A stretch of DNA of 64,000 nucleotides, from assembly GCA_037355855.1 (NCBI GenBank), contig CM074759.1, positions 3,410,001-3,474,000 of the forward strand, read 5' to 3'. The position numbers and the translations under genes were made by a program. Under the pieces are notes generated by a model that did no database searches, was not told the origin of the DNA, and was given only the letters and a program-made list of their open reading frames with translations. The stretch is from Pseudo-nitzschia pungens. Lineage: Eukaryota; Bacillariophyta; Bacillariophyceae; Bacillariales; Bacillariaceae. Every line of letters begins with the position of its first letter. The stretch's first letter is position 1. Of this stretch, positions 34,081-44,097 are shown one piece after another.

Positions 34081-35139
34081 ATGTCCGGTATCTACAGAGA
34101 ACCTCCCATCAACTACAAGAGCTCTTTCGATCGAACCAAGCCGAAACTCTTCACCCTATACAACGTCGATGAGGAACGAACCGACAGCATGAAGGTCCCC
34201 CTGTTTACAGAGACAGGAGGCCTGGAAGAGCTGCTCTTTGTGGAGGAGTCCTTCCGGAACGCTGCCAGCTATCTCCGGCTACCAATTAGCATATACCTAA
34301 CCCACTTCGGACGCTGCCTCACCACAGACGCCCAGAGCAAGTGGAACAACTTGATCAAGGACCCACTGGATCCAGAAGAATTCCAGTACTCGCAAGACGA
34401 AATAGGAGGATACGAGCAAGCCTTTATTGACTTCACTCAGCTCTACTGCAATGCCACGGATGCAAGGGACATCATGCACACCTATCTCCGAAGCCACGAC
34501 TGCCGAAAGACACCATCGGTCACCTGCAAGGAACATGCTGAGCGCATCCTCATCCTCATGAAATATACACAGAAACTAGAAGGGAGCAGTGCCCCCCTTT
34601 CTAGAGTGGAGAAACTCACTATACTCCTCCACTCCTTTCCCTCTGCGTGGATCGAAAGCTATGGCATGATGCACAGTGGAATACAGGAAGACACGACAGT
34701 CCGACACATAGTGGACTACATGAGCTGTCACGAGCGCCAAGCCAACAAGAAAGGCAACAGAAACAACAACAAGCAACAACAGAAGCGCTCGAACAATTCA
34801 AACAACAACAACAACTCTCGCAAGCGCAACTCCCATTCGAACAACAAGGGGCACAACAATAAAAAGAAATCGAACCCCTGTAGAATCCCAGGCCATAATC
34901 ATGATTGGTCTGAGTGCCCAAAGAACCGGTTTTCCAAGAACTACAACAAGGGCTCCGGAAACAACCAACAAACTGAGTCCTTCCATACCCACACTCAGGC
35001 TCTCATGATTCCAGGAAGCAACGAGACCTTCCAAGCCCATATCAATGCAGCCCAAGAGGCCGCGATTGAAGAATACCATGCCAACCATGGTGGAAGAACA
35101 GAAAGGAGCATCGATGGGGAACTCGTGTGGCTCCCCTGA
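34081..35139 (+). CDS. Gypsy-1 gag
   Basis: A 352-codon frame starts MSGIYREPPINYKSSFDRTK. The capsid-like part includes HFGRCLTTDAQSKW, ARDIMHTYLRSHDCRK and KLTILLHSFPSAWIESYG. The C-terminal part is rich in Asn, Gln, Lys and Ser (about residues 220-270) and is followed by CRIPGHNHDWSECP, a zinc-knuckle variant with spacing C-x5-H-x-H-x4-C rather than the retroviral CCHC. The frame ends in TGA at 35137-35139, and pol continues in the same frame without another stop. The protein should form the particle and bind genomic RNA. Confidence 0.9.
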   Translation: MSGIYREPPINYKSSFDRTKPKLFTLYNVDEERTDSMKVPLFTETGGLEELLFVEESFRNAASYLRLPISIYLTHFGRCLTTDAQSKWNNLIKDPLDPEEFQYSQDEIGGYEQAFIDFTQLYCNATDARDIMHTYLRSHDCRKTPSVTCKEHAERILILMKYTQKLEGSSAPLSRVEKLTILLHSFPSAWIESYGMMHSGIQEDTTVRHIVDYMSCHERQANKKGNRNNNKQQQKRSNNSNNNNNSRKRNSHSNNKGHNNKKKSNPCRIPGHNHDWSECPKNRFSKNYNKGSGNNQQTESFHTHTQALMIPGSNETFQAHINAAQEAAIEEYHANHGGRTERSIDGELVWLP

Positions 35140-37662
35140 ATCTCCAAGGCCTCCCGGCCTAAGAAGCCCCCGGCTTCACCAAAACCAGCAATCACCTTGC
35201 CTCCAGCTCCCCGGGAACTGGATGCCAGCACAGCCCTGCTGTCTGGGATGACGCATGGAGGAGATCTCCCAGATAAAGAGGGGAAGGAACCTACAGGATG
35301 GAGTCCTGTTGAGCGCTCAGCAAAGCCTGCGAACGCAGCAACAAAGACAGTTCGCTTCTCCGGAACGAACATTACAATGGATACAAATCGAAAACAACCG
35401 AATCGATCCAAGGGTACAGACGCATCATCGATTCACTCAATCGATCAGACAGCAGCAATAAATAGACCACTCTTGTCCCTGGCAAGGAATTGGTCCACGG
35501 GTACAGCAAAAAATCTCTATTACAATACCCAAAACTCCAAAGAATACACCAAAGGAGGTGCGCTGGAGCAAAATTATTCGAAGCTGCTGTCGACTGCTGG
35601 AAATACAACAAAAAATACAGCAGAACAGGCATCGAATAAGAGCAACGTGGCTCCTATTCTTTTAACTTCAGTACAGTACATACAAGGCATACCAACGAAA
35701 TCGAAACCACTACTCGCGCTCCTAGATAGTGGATCATCCGGAACTCTAATCAACAAGAGAGCTCTACCATTCGGAACGCTCCCAATCAGAAGCAAACACC
35801 GAGTCCTTACCACTACAGCCAATGGCAGCTTCGATACTACAGAATATATCATCATGAAGAACGTCAAGCTACAAGAGTTTGGTGGCAACTACACCATCGA
35901 CAAACAAGAAGCTAGGCTCTTCCATTCCCCGAACTGCAGATATGACTTAATACTAGGCAGAGACTTCCTCCACCTAGCAAAGATCAATCTCCTATTCAAA
36001 GAAGGAGCAGTTCAGTGGATGGATAGGACCATTCCTATGAAGGACACATCCTTGTACCATGACAACTATACCATGCTCATGGAAGAACTCGAAGACGCTG
36101 AACTCTTTGCTGATGATCTATCCTTCGCGAATCCATACAAGTCAAAGGTCATTCTAGACAGAGCCTACCAAGAAACAGATCCATCTACAGTCGCACAGCA
36201 GCAGTCCCACATGTCCAAAGCAGAGCAACAACAGTTCCAAGCTATTCTAACCAAGTACCCTAACGTCTTCAATGGCGAACTTGGCAAGTATCCACACAAG
36301 AAGATCTCTCTAAGACTGAAACCCGGAGCCAAGCCTATACACAAGAAGCCTTATCCAGTTGCATATAAAAGAGAAGATCTATTCAAAAGAGAACTTCAGA
36401 ATCTATGTAATGACGGAGTCCTCAAGCGTTGCACTGGACCGGCCGAATGGGCATTCCCAACCTTCATAGTACCCAAGAAAGATAACAGGGTACGATGGGT
36501 ATCAGACTTCAGAGAACTGAATGAACTTCTTGAGAGACGCCCTTATCCAATACCCCGGATACAGGATATCATGAACAAGAGAGGCAAGTACACTCACTTC
36601 ACCAAGATTGACTTGTCTATGCAATATTACTGCTTTGAAATCGACGACGCCAGTAAGAAACTTTGTACAATAGTGACACCATATGGTTGCTATGAATACC
36701 AAAGACTACCAATGGGAGTTAAAGTCTCCCCGGATGTGGCGCAACAGCTAATGGAAGATATTCTCCAAGACACTGACTGCACTGTTTATATTGATGATAT
36801 TGGTATCTGGACTGATGGATCCTTTGACCTCCACATGAAAACTATCGACAAGATCCTTGACAGACTTAACCAAAATGGCCTCAAGTGCAACCCACTCAAG
36901 TGTGATTGGGCTGTACAAGAAACTGACTTCCTCGGATACTGGATGACGCCCACTGCAGTTAAGCCTTGGAGAAAGAAGATAGAAGCCATTCTACATATGG
37001 ATCGACCACGAACTGTGACCCAAGTCAAGTCCTTCCTAGGAGCAGTTGGATACTATAGAGACATGTGGCCTCGCAGGTCTCATGTCCTATCTCCTCTCTT
37101 TGATATCACTGGAACCCCCAAGACTCCTCAAGCAGCTGCCATCAAAGACAAGCAAAGGAAAGCTCCTTCAGCTTTCACTTGGGGACCAGCTCAAGATAAA
37201 GCCTTTCAAGAGATGAAAGCAATGGTGGCAGCAGATGCGCTGAACACCTATCCAGACCTTAACAAGCCCTTTGAACTGTACACTGATGCCTCCGACCTAC
37301 AACTAGGTGCTGCTATAATACAAGATGGCAAACCTATCACATACTGGTCCAAGAAACTATCTGATGCCCAGAAGAACTACACTACTATGGGGAAAGAACT
37401 CCTCGCAAAGTACTCTGCTGCAAAGAGTACAGAAAGATGCTCCTCGGTGGAGTCATCAATGTATACACTGACCATAAGAACCTTACCTTCAGAACCCTCT
37501 CAGTCCAACGAGTCCTCCGGTGGAGACTATTCCTTGAAGAATTTGGTGTCAACCTCACCTATGTGGAAGGCAAAAGGAATGTCCTCGCTGACGCCTTCTC
37601 CAGACTCCCCCGGATGGATCCACCTACTGAAGGGAAGAAAACCCTTTCAAAGGGCACCTTAA
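35140..37662 (+). CDS. Gypsy-1 pol, part 1: protease, RT, start of RNase H
   Basis: The frame is continuous with gag across a UGA; no start codon is needed if the stop is read through (first in-frame ATG 35197). Protease: LLDSGSSGT at about 35718-35745 with a following ILGRDFL. RT: WVSDFRELNELLERRPYP, FTKIDLSMQYYCFE, and YIDDIGIW at about 36787. RNase H begins LYTDASDLQLGAA at about 37275. The frame then loses the RNase H sequence after KELLAK near 37410 and runs in a wrong frame to 37662. The lesion is best explained by one missing base at about 37405-37425, since the sister frame picks up EYRKMLLGG immediately. Confidence 0.9.
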   Translation: MSKASRPKKPPASPKPAITLPPAPRELDASTALLSGMTHGGDLPDKEGKEPTGWSPVERSAKPANAATKTVRFSGTNITMDTNRKQPNRSKGTDASSIHSIDQTAAINRPLLSLARNWSTGTAKNLYYNTQNSKEYTKGGALEQNYSKLLSTAGNTTKNTAEQASNKSNVAPILLTSVQYIQGIPTKSKPLLALLDSGSSGTLINKRALPFGTLPIRSKHRVLTTTANGSFDTTEYIIMKNVKLQEFGGNYTIDKQEARLFHSPNCRYDLILGRDFLHLAKINLLFKEGAVQWMDRTIPMKDTSLYHDNYTMLMEELEDAELFADDLSFANPYKSKVILDRAYQETDPSTVAQQQSHMSKAEQQQFQAILTKYPNVFNGELGKYPHKKISLRLKPGAKPIHKKPYPVAYKREDLFKRELQNLCNDGVLKRCTGPAEWAFPTFIVPKKDNRVRWVSDFRELNELLERRPYPIPRIQDIMNKRGKYTHFTKIDLSMQYYCFEIDDASKKLCTIVTPYGCYEYQRLPMGVKVSPDVAQQLMEDILQDTDCTVYIDDIGIWTDGSFDLHMKTIDKILDRLNQNGLKCNPLKCDWAVQETDFLGYWMTPTAVKPWRKKIEAILHMDRPRTVTQVKSFLGAVGYYRDMWPRRSHVLSPLFDITGTPKTPQAAAIKDKQRKAPSAFTWGPAQDKAFQEMKAMVAADALNTYPDLNKPFELYTDASDLQLGAAIIQDGKPITYWSKKLSDAQKNYTTMGKELLAKYSAAKSTERCSSVESSMYTLTIRTLPSEPSQSNESSGGDYSLKNLVSTSPMWKAKGMSSLTPSPDSPGWIHLLKGRKPFQRAP

Positions 37663-39080
37663 TCGATTTCTTGCAACTTGAAGTCCCTAAACAAGATGAA
37701 GAACTGTTTCTAACAGAGTTCCCCAACCTATTCCGGCACTTATGCAATGACGCAGACCAGGAATTACAATCCTGCTTGCTGAACAATGAGTGCCTAGTCA
37801 ATCTACCAAATAACCAAGACCTGGAATGCCCGGTGAACTATTCCAATATATATATTCATCAACAGAAAGACCCTACCATCAAGTTCAAGATTCAGTCTAA
37901 AGCCTTCTTCTATCAAGAATTAGAAGGCAATAACATCCTCTGCTATGCCAACCAGTCGAACCCCGACAACTGGCGCATATACATACCAAGCTCTCTCTCG
38001 AATGATACCATCAAATGGTATCACCTTCTGTTGGGTCATTGTGGATCCACCAGGCTATATCAAACTATCTCCGCACGATTCTATATTGACAATCTATCCA
38101 ATCTTTGCAAGACTTACATCTGCCCCGACAGCTGCATTAAATACAAGAACCAACACTCCAAGTATGGCAAACTACCACCGAAAGAAGCCCCACTGGCTCC
38201 ATTCAATGAGATACATGTGGATCTTATAGGCCCATGGAAGATTACAGCCCAAGGCAAGAACTACAACTTCAAAGCCCTAACTTGTATTGACCCAGTCACC
38301 AACCTCCTTGAAATCATCCGTATCAGAGACAAGTCTTCTCAGCATGTCTCTGACCAATTCAAGAACTGTTGGCTCTCAAGGTATCCAAGACCTATCAGAT
38401 GTATCCATGACAATGGTGGTGAATTCCTAGGCGCTGAGTTCCAGACTACTCTCAAGCAGTATGGGATTCAGTCCATTCCCACTACAGTGAAGAATCCCCA
38501 ATCTAATGCCATCTGTGAAAGAGTCCATCATACAGTTGCTGATATTCTCAGAGTCTTAGTTCATGTGAACCCCCCTCAAGTTAACACCAGAGCCAGTCAG
38601 CTTATGGATAATGCCCTGGCAACTTGCATGCATGCCTCTCGATGTGCTGTCAACGCTGCCTTACAGGCATCACCAGGGTCCCTAGTATTCAATCGGGACA
38701 TGCTGATTGATCTGCCACTAACATCCAACCTGTTAGCTCTGCAACAGCTCCGGCAACAAGGGATTAACAAGAATCTACTCAGAGATAATGCTAAGCGTAT
38801 CAACCACACCTTCCAAGTCAATGACAAGGTATGGATCCAAGAGCCAGATCCGGACAAGCTACAACCCAGGAAGCTTGGTCCTTTTCCAATCACACAAGTG
38901 AATCCAAATGGTACTGTAAAGTTGCAAAGAGCTCCCTCAGTAGTGGAAACAGTGAACATTCGAAAGCTGACTCCATATCGGGAACCGAATCAGTCGGAGC
39001 CTACGCCGATTGAATCCGCAGATATCGAATTGAGCCAATCAAATGACTCAGATTGTTCCATGAGTCACTGGTCGGCTTAA
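37425..39080 (+). CDS. Gypsy-1 pol, part 2: rest of RNase H and integrase
   Basis: Continues from part 1 in a shifted frame: EYRKMLLGGVINVYTDHKN, then VEGKRNVLADAFSRLP (end of RNase H). Integrase: zinc domain with HLLLGHCGS and CPDSC (about 38020-38135), catalytic D in VDLIGPW (about 38217), D in HDNGGEF (about 38407) and E in ICERVH (about 38515). C-terminal RKLGPFPI and TVKLQRAPS resemble the GPY/F module. The frame ends SHWSA and stop at 39080, 30 bp before the 3' LTR. No chromodomain follows. All three catalytic residues are present. Confidence 0.9.
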   Translation, partial: EYRKMLLGGVINVYTDHKNLTFRTLSVQRVLRWRLFLEEFGVNLTYVEGKRNVLADAFSRLPRMDPPTEGKKTLSKGTLIDFLQLEVPKQDEELFLTEFPNLFRHLCNDADQELQSCLLNNECLVNLPNNQDLECPVNYSNIYIHQQKDPTIKFKIQSKAFFYQELEGNNILCYANQSNPDNWRIYIPSSLSNDTIKWYHLLLGHCGSTRLYQTISARFYIDNLSNLCKTYICPDSCIKYKNQHSKYGKLPPKEAPLAPFNEIHVDLIGPWKITAQGKNYNFKALTCIDPVTNLLEIIRIRDKSSQHVSDQFKNCWLSRYPRPIRCIHDNGGEFLGAEFQTTLKQYGIQSIPTTVKNPQSNAICERVHHTVADILRVLVHVNPPQVNTRASQLMDNALATCMHASRCAVNAALQASPGSLVFNRDMLIDLPLTSNLLALQQLRQQGINKNLLRDNAKRINHTFQVNDKVWIQEPDPDKLQPRKLGPFPITQVNPNGTVKLQRAPSVVETVNIRKLTPYREPNQSEPTPIESADIELSQSNDSDCSMSHWSA

Positions 39081-39110
39081 CTGTGGGATTCGTTCAATCA
39101 TGAGGCACTA

Positions 39111-39421
39111 TGTAACATGCTAGCGTAGGCTAGTAGTGTTACGAATTAATAATTAACCGAATCCCACATGGGATTCAAATATATATAAGATATCCATGTA
39201 CGGATATCTGGTATGTGTGAACAGGCATGCAGAAGAGAGCGATTATACGATTAAGGTTACATACGGAATATATGTTATATACAGGGATGGTTATTATATG
39301 AGAAGGTCGCGATGACCTCATCGCTCATTATTTCCTCTCTCTAATTTCAATCCCATCTCGTAAAGTGAAATAACACACAATTATTCATACTACTCCGAAA
39401 TTTCTACCTTAGAGTGTTACA
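39111..39421 (+). repeat. Gypsy-1 3' LTR (311 bp)
   Basis: Near-identical partner of 33635-33947 with the same TGTAAC...GTTACA ends. It is followed directly by the ACTCT target duplication and by Gypsy-2 gag. Confidence 0.95.
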
Positions 39422-39871
39422 ACTCTTTGTGGAAGAGTCCTTCCGAAACGCCGCCAAGCTCCTGAGACTTCCTATAGACATCTACCTCACCCACTTCAGT
39501 CGATGCCTCACCACTGATGCACAGAGCAAGTGGAATGACATGATAAAGGATCCATTGGACCCAGAGGAATACCAATACTCGCAAGAAGAGATTGGAGGAT
39601 ACGATCAAGCGTTCCTTGACTTCACCAAGCTCTACTGCAACGCCAGGGACGCTAGAGACATCATGCATACTTATCTTCGCAGCTCCGAGTGTAGAAAGAC
39701 CCCATCAGTCACATGCAAGGACCATGCCGACAGGATCCTCATCCTCATGAAATACACCCAGAAACTGGATGGTAGCAGCGCGCCTCTATCCAGAGTGGAA
39801 AAACTTACTATTCTTCTACACTCCTTCCCATCTGCATGGATCGAAAGCTATGGAATCATCCACAGTGGAAT
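39422..39871 (+). pseudogene. Gypsy-2 gag, part 2
   Basis: Resumes the interrupted gag: LFVEESFRNAAKLLRLPIDI, then RCLTTDAQSKW, ARDIMHTYLRSSECRK and KLTILLHSFPSAWIESYG. It is open across the segment and ends at the N-B insertion in the GIIHSGI codons. It joins part 1 in frame once Gypsy-1 and one ACTCT are left out. Confidence 0.85.
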
Positions 39872-39921
39872 AATAATAATAATAATATACTTATTTAAGT
39901 AGGAAAATCCACCGAAGGTGG

Positions 39922-40230
39922 TTAAAAGCTACTCAGTCTGTAACCAGACTTTATCGTCGCCTCAATCGAAGAGTCAGGACCCCAAGTCGTAGAACGATGC
40001 GCCGCCTCAACCATGGGGAATAGGCCCCAGGTTGTAAAGACGGCTATTTTGCAAACAAACCTTGGTAAGAAACAGGAAAAAAACAAACCAGTCCAGAGCA
40101 CAACAGACACTGCTGTTGCAAAGCGTACAGGAGGCGGGGTAACAAGAACGTGAAAGGGAAAGACACAAGCAAAACTGTCCCTGGAATGCTGCTGTAAAGC
40201 ATCAGTAATGCTAGTGGTCAGCCGACACAA
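39922..40230 (-). CDS. 102-codon open frame in N 3' module (doubtful)
   Basis: The frame begins MCRLTTSITDALQQHSRDSF and ends GYRLSSF, reading through the first 3' hairpin. Nearly the same frame is open in N1 (12563-12871). In other N copies only part is open (20514-20780, 47368-47625, 51975-52256). No domain is recognised. Codon bias cannot be judged; it may be an accidental consequence of low divergence among copies. Confidence 0.25.
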   Translation of the reverse strand: MCRLTTSITDALQQHSRDSFACVFPFHVLVTPPPVRFATAVSVVLWTGLFFSCFLPRFVCKIAVFTTWGLFPMVEAAHRSTTWGPDSSIEATIKSGYRLSSF

Positions 40231-40701
40231 GCAAAACCCTTCCTCAGATACATAGTATCAGTAATGCAAGTGGTCAGCGTACAAAAGCAAAACTCCTCTC
40301 TAAATGCTGGATTGCAGCATCAGTAATGCGAGTAGTCATCCCCAAACACATTCCCCTACCGTACGGTACTGGTATGGTACAGCAAAAGAACAAGAGCAAA
40401 ATTTCCCAGGTAATGCTCGTGTACCGTGTACCGTACCATGTACTGCACATCACTTAGAGGCAGTGGAGCCTACTACCAAATTCGTAACAGCTGCTGCTGT
40501 CCTCCTGTTAGAACTTCGTAGTAGCTTGGAAACAAGGGCTCTAAGTGATAACACTTACGGACCATCAGGGCTGTAGGCTTGAAAACAGATCACAGCTGTA
40601 CTGTGAACTGGAGGGGTATATGTAAGTGGTGGAGCGTTAAGTAACATGTACTTAGCGGCTTTGGGGCTTGGGTCAGAAAAATAGTAGGTCCATAATCGAA
40701 A

Positions 40702-41154
40702 TCAATTATGGTCCAGCAGGGCAGTAGACTTGAAAACAGATGACAGTTGAAGAATGCATCTGAGAGGTATATGTAGGTAGGAGAGCCTTAAGCAAACTGT
40801 ACTTAGCGGCTTTGGGGCTTGGATCAGGAATAAAAAGGACCTTAAGCGAAAATACTTATAGTCCAGCAGGGCAGTAGACTTGAAAACAGATGACAGTTGA
40901 AGAATGCATCTGAGAGGTATATGTAGGTAGGAGAGCCTTAAGCGAGCTGTACTTAGCGGCTTTGGGGCTTGGGTCAGGAAACAATAGGACCATAGGCGAA
41001 AATACTTATAGTCCAGCAGGGCAGTAGACTTGAAAACAGATGACAGTTGAAGAATGCATCTGAGAGGTATATGTAGGTAGGAGAGCCTTAAGCGAGCTGT
41101 ACTTAGCGGCTTTGGGGCTTGGATCAAAAAACAGTAGGTCCATAAGCGAAACAC
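40702..41154 (-). repeat. 150-bp tandem units in N-B
   Basis: Three regular units are open on the sense strand as repeats of about 50 residues with STALLDYKYFRLWSYCFL-type cores. Each unit contains a stem such as CCATAAG...CTTATGG. The unit length is divisible by three, so the frame is kept across units. Confidence 0.7.
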
Positions 41155-41834
41155 TTATAGACCATCAGGGCAGTAGACTTGAAAACAGATGACATTTAGG
41201 CAGACTGTACACCTGAGAGGGTTATGTAGGTGGTGGAGCCTTAAGCAAACTGTACTTAGCGGCTGTGGGGCTTGGGTCAGAAAACAGTAGGACCATAAGC
41301 GAAAACACTTATGGTCCAGCAGGGCAATGGACTTGAAAACAGATGACATCTGGAATTTCTTGTAGAAATATTCCTACAGTGGAAGAACCTTAAGTGAGAA
41401 TCACTTAAGCAGCTTGGAAACAGTGTAGAACATTAAGTATAAGATATACTTAGCGGCCTTGGAATGGAGCTGGGAAACAGACCGAAGTACGTTGTTGTCG
41501 GTTTTGCTGTACGGTAGAGTCTGTACTGGAATTGCTGTAGAAAATTATGTGTCGGTTTTGTTTTGGTTGTTGCTGCTGCTCGATCGGCCCAGTGGTGAAT
41601 TGGCAACCAAATCAACCAAAAGAAGCAGCCAGCAACTGAACCAATAGCAGAAACGAAGAGCGCAGGTCTTGGTTAATACATGTAGGTCCTGGGGTTGTGA
41701 TTGGTGGTGTAAAAGGGAGCGAGATATCGCATGGTAAAGTTGTGTAGAAATCTACGTATTTTTAGTACTGGAACATCGGAACGTCGGACAAAATGCGCGA
41801 TGCGCAAATTGTATGGAATCATCCACAGTGGAAT

Positions 41835-42246
41835 TCAAGAAGACACCACAGTACAACACATAGTGGATCATATGAGCTGTCACGAGCGCCAAGCCAACAA
41901 GAAGAGCAACAAGAACAACAACAAACAACACCAAAAGCGCTCGAACAATTGCAACAGCAATAACAACTCGCGCAAACGCAACTCGAACAACCACAAGGGA
42001 AACAACGCCAAAAAGAAATCCAACCCTTGTCGGATCCCAGGCCATAATCATGATTGGTCTGAATGCCCAAAGAACCGGTTTTCCAAGAACTACAACAAGG
42101 GGCCTGGAAACAACCAACAAACTGAGTCCTTCCACACTCACACTCATGCTCTCATGATACCAGGAAGCAATGAAACCTTCCAGGCCCACATGAATGCAGC
42201 GCGCGACGCGGCAATCGAAGAATACCATGCCAACCATGGTGGATGA
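41835..42246 (+). pseudogene. Gypsy-2 gag, part 3, with premature UGA
   Basis: Contains VQHIVDHMSCHERQANKK, an Asn/Lys-rich tract and the zinc motif CRIPGHNHDWSECP. An in-frame TGA at 42244-42246 replaces the Arg codon of the HGGRTER stretch seen in Gypsy-1. That is 14 codons before the family's regular TGA at 42286-42288. Confidence 0.8.
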
Positions 42247-42288
42247 ACCGAACGGAGCATCGATGGGGAACTTGTGTGGCTTCCCTGA

Positions 42289-44097
42289 ATCTCCAAAGGC
42301 CCCCGGCCAAAGAAGCCCCGGGCTTCACCAAAACCAGCAATCACCTTGCCTCCAGCTCCCCAGGAACTGGATGCCAGTACAGCCCTGCTGTCTGGGATGA
42401 CGCATGGAGGAGATCTCCCAGATAAAGAGGGGAAGGAACCTACAGGATGGAGTCCTGTTGAAAGCTTAGCAAAGCCTGCAAACGCAGCAACAAAAACAGT
42501 TCGATTCTCCGGAACGAACGATACAATGGATACGAATCGACAACAACCGAATCGATCCAAGGGTACAGACGCATCATCGATTCACTCAATCGATCAGACA
42601 GCAGCAATAAATAGACCACTTTTGTCCCTGGCAAGAAATTGGTCCACAGGTACAGCAAAAAACCTCTATTGCAATACCAAAAACTCCAAAGACTACACCA
42701 AAGGAGGTGCGCTGGAGCAAAATTATTTAAAGCTGCTGTCGACTGCTGGAAATACAGCAGAACAGGCATCGAATAAGAGCAACGTGGCTCCTATTCTTTT
42801 AACTACAGTACAGTACATACAAGGCATACCAACAAAATCAAGACCACTATTCGCACTACTTGATAGTGGATCATCCGGAACTCTAATCAACAAACGAGCC
42901 CTACCATTTGGCACCATGCCAATAAGAAGCAAGCATCAAGTACTAACCACGACAGCAAATGGAAGCTTTGACACTACAGAATATATCATCATGAAGAATC
43001 TCAAGCTACAAGAGTTTGGCAACTATACCATCGACCTACACGAGGCAAGGCTCTTCCATTCCCCGAACTGCAAATACGATCTGATACTAGGCAGAGATTT
43101 CCTCCACCTAGCACAGATCAACCTCCTATTCAAACAAGGAGCAATTCAGTGGATGGATAGAACCATTCCTATGAAGGACACGTCCCTATACCATGAGTCC
43201 GACTACACCTTGCTCATGGAAGAACTAGAAGACGCCGAACTCTTTGCTGATGATCTCTCCTTTGCCAATCCATACAAGTCCAAGGTCATTCTCGACAGAG
43301 CCTACCAAGAAACAGATCCATCTACAGTCGCACAGCAACAGTCCCACATGTCCAAAGCAGAGCAGCAACAATTCCAGACAATACTAAGCAAGTATCCGAA
43401 TGTCTTTAATGGTGAACTTGGCAAGTACCCTCACAAGAAAATCTCTCTAAGACTGAAGCCCGGATCCAAGCCCATACACAAAAAGCCTTATCCAGTAGCA
43501 TACAAACGAGAAGACCTATTCAAAAGGGAGCTCCAAAATCTTTGTGATGATGGAGTACTCAAGAGATGCTCTGGACCAGCTGAATGGGCATTTCCAACCT
43601 TCATAGTACCAAAGAAAGACAACAGAGTTAGATGGGTATCAGACTTCAGAGAACTCAACGAACTCCTTGAAAGAAGACCTTATCCCATACCAAGGATACA
43701 AGATATCATGAACAAGCGTGGCAAGTATACCCACTTTACCAAGATCGACTTGTCCATGCAATACTACTGCTTTGAACTGGATGATGCAAGCAAGAAGCTC
43801 TGTACCATAGTAACTCCATATGGTTGCTATGAATATCAAAGACTACCAATGGGTGTCAAAGTCTCTCCAGATGTTGCCCAGCAACTAATGGAAGATATCC
43901 TACAAGACACTGACTGCACTGTTTATATTGATGATATTGGCATCTGGACCAATGGCTCCTTCGATCTACACATGAAGACCATTGACAAAATCTTAGACCG
44001 GCTCAACCAAAATGGACTTAAATGCAACCCACTCAAATGTGACTGGGCTGTACAAGAAACTGACTTCCTAGGCTATTGGATGACTCCCACAGCAGTT
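42289..44097 (+). pseudogene. Gypsy-2 pol: protease and RT, cut by LINE C
   Basis: Follows the regular gag UGA (42286-42288) in the same frame. Protease LLDSGSSGT near 42860 and LGRDFL near 43088; RT with WVSDFRELNELLERRPYP, KIDLSMQYYCFE and YIDDIGIW at about 43925. The frame is open until the LINE C terminus at 44098, after DFLGYWMTPTAV. RNase H and integrase must lie beyond the window. Many of the differences from Gypsy-1 are silent, which suggests past selection. Confidence 0.85.

Larger units (their letters stand above)
33635..39421 (+). mobile_element. Gypsy-1, complete, inserted in Gypsy-2 gag
   Basis: A complete Ty3/Gypsy element of 5,787 bp. LTRs are 33635-33947 and 39111-39421. The 5-bp TSD is ACTCT (33630-33634 and 39422-39426). 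Order: LTR, 5' UTR, gag, UGA, pol (PR-RT-RH-IN), LTR. The integrase lies after RNase H, as in Ty3/Gypsy, and no chromodomain is visible. LTRs differ by one T/C change and one AC dinucleotide, so insertion is recent. Confidence 0.95.
39872..41812 (-). mobile_element. N-B: complete non-autonomous N element (1,941 bp)
   Basis: Minus orientation: 5' terminus at 41812, (ATT)n tail at 39872. A 22-bp TSD is formed by 39850-39871 and 41813-41834. Internal 150-bp units are marked by GCAGTAGACT at 40721, 40871 and 41021, with less regular neighbours at 41170 and about 41324. No RT, endonuclease or other enzyme is encoded. Both ends match the LINE, so it most likely moves with LINE machinery. Confidence 0.9.
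33122..44097 (+). mobile_element. Gypsy-2, interrupted three times, right end outside window
   Basis: The element starts with an LTR inside LINE E ORF2. Its gag is split by Gypsy-1 (33635-39421) and N-B (39872-41812), and its pol by LINE C from 44098. The remaining pol (RNase H, integrase) and the 3' LTR are predicted beyond 64000. Sequence relatedness to Gypsy-1 is high in gag and pol but lower in the LTR, so it is a sister subfamily. Confidence 0.85.
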
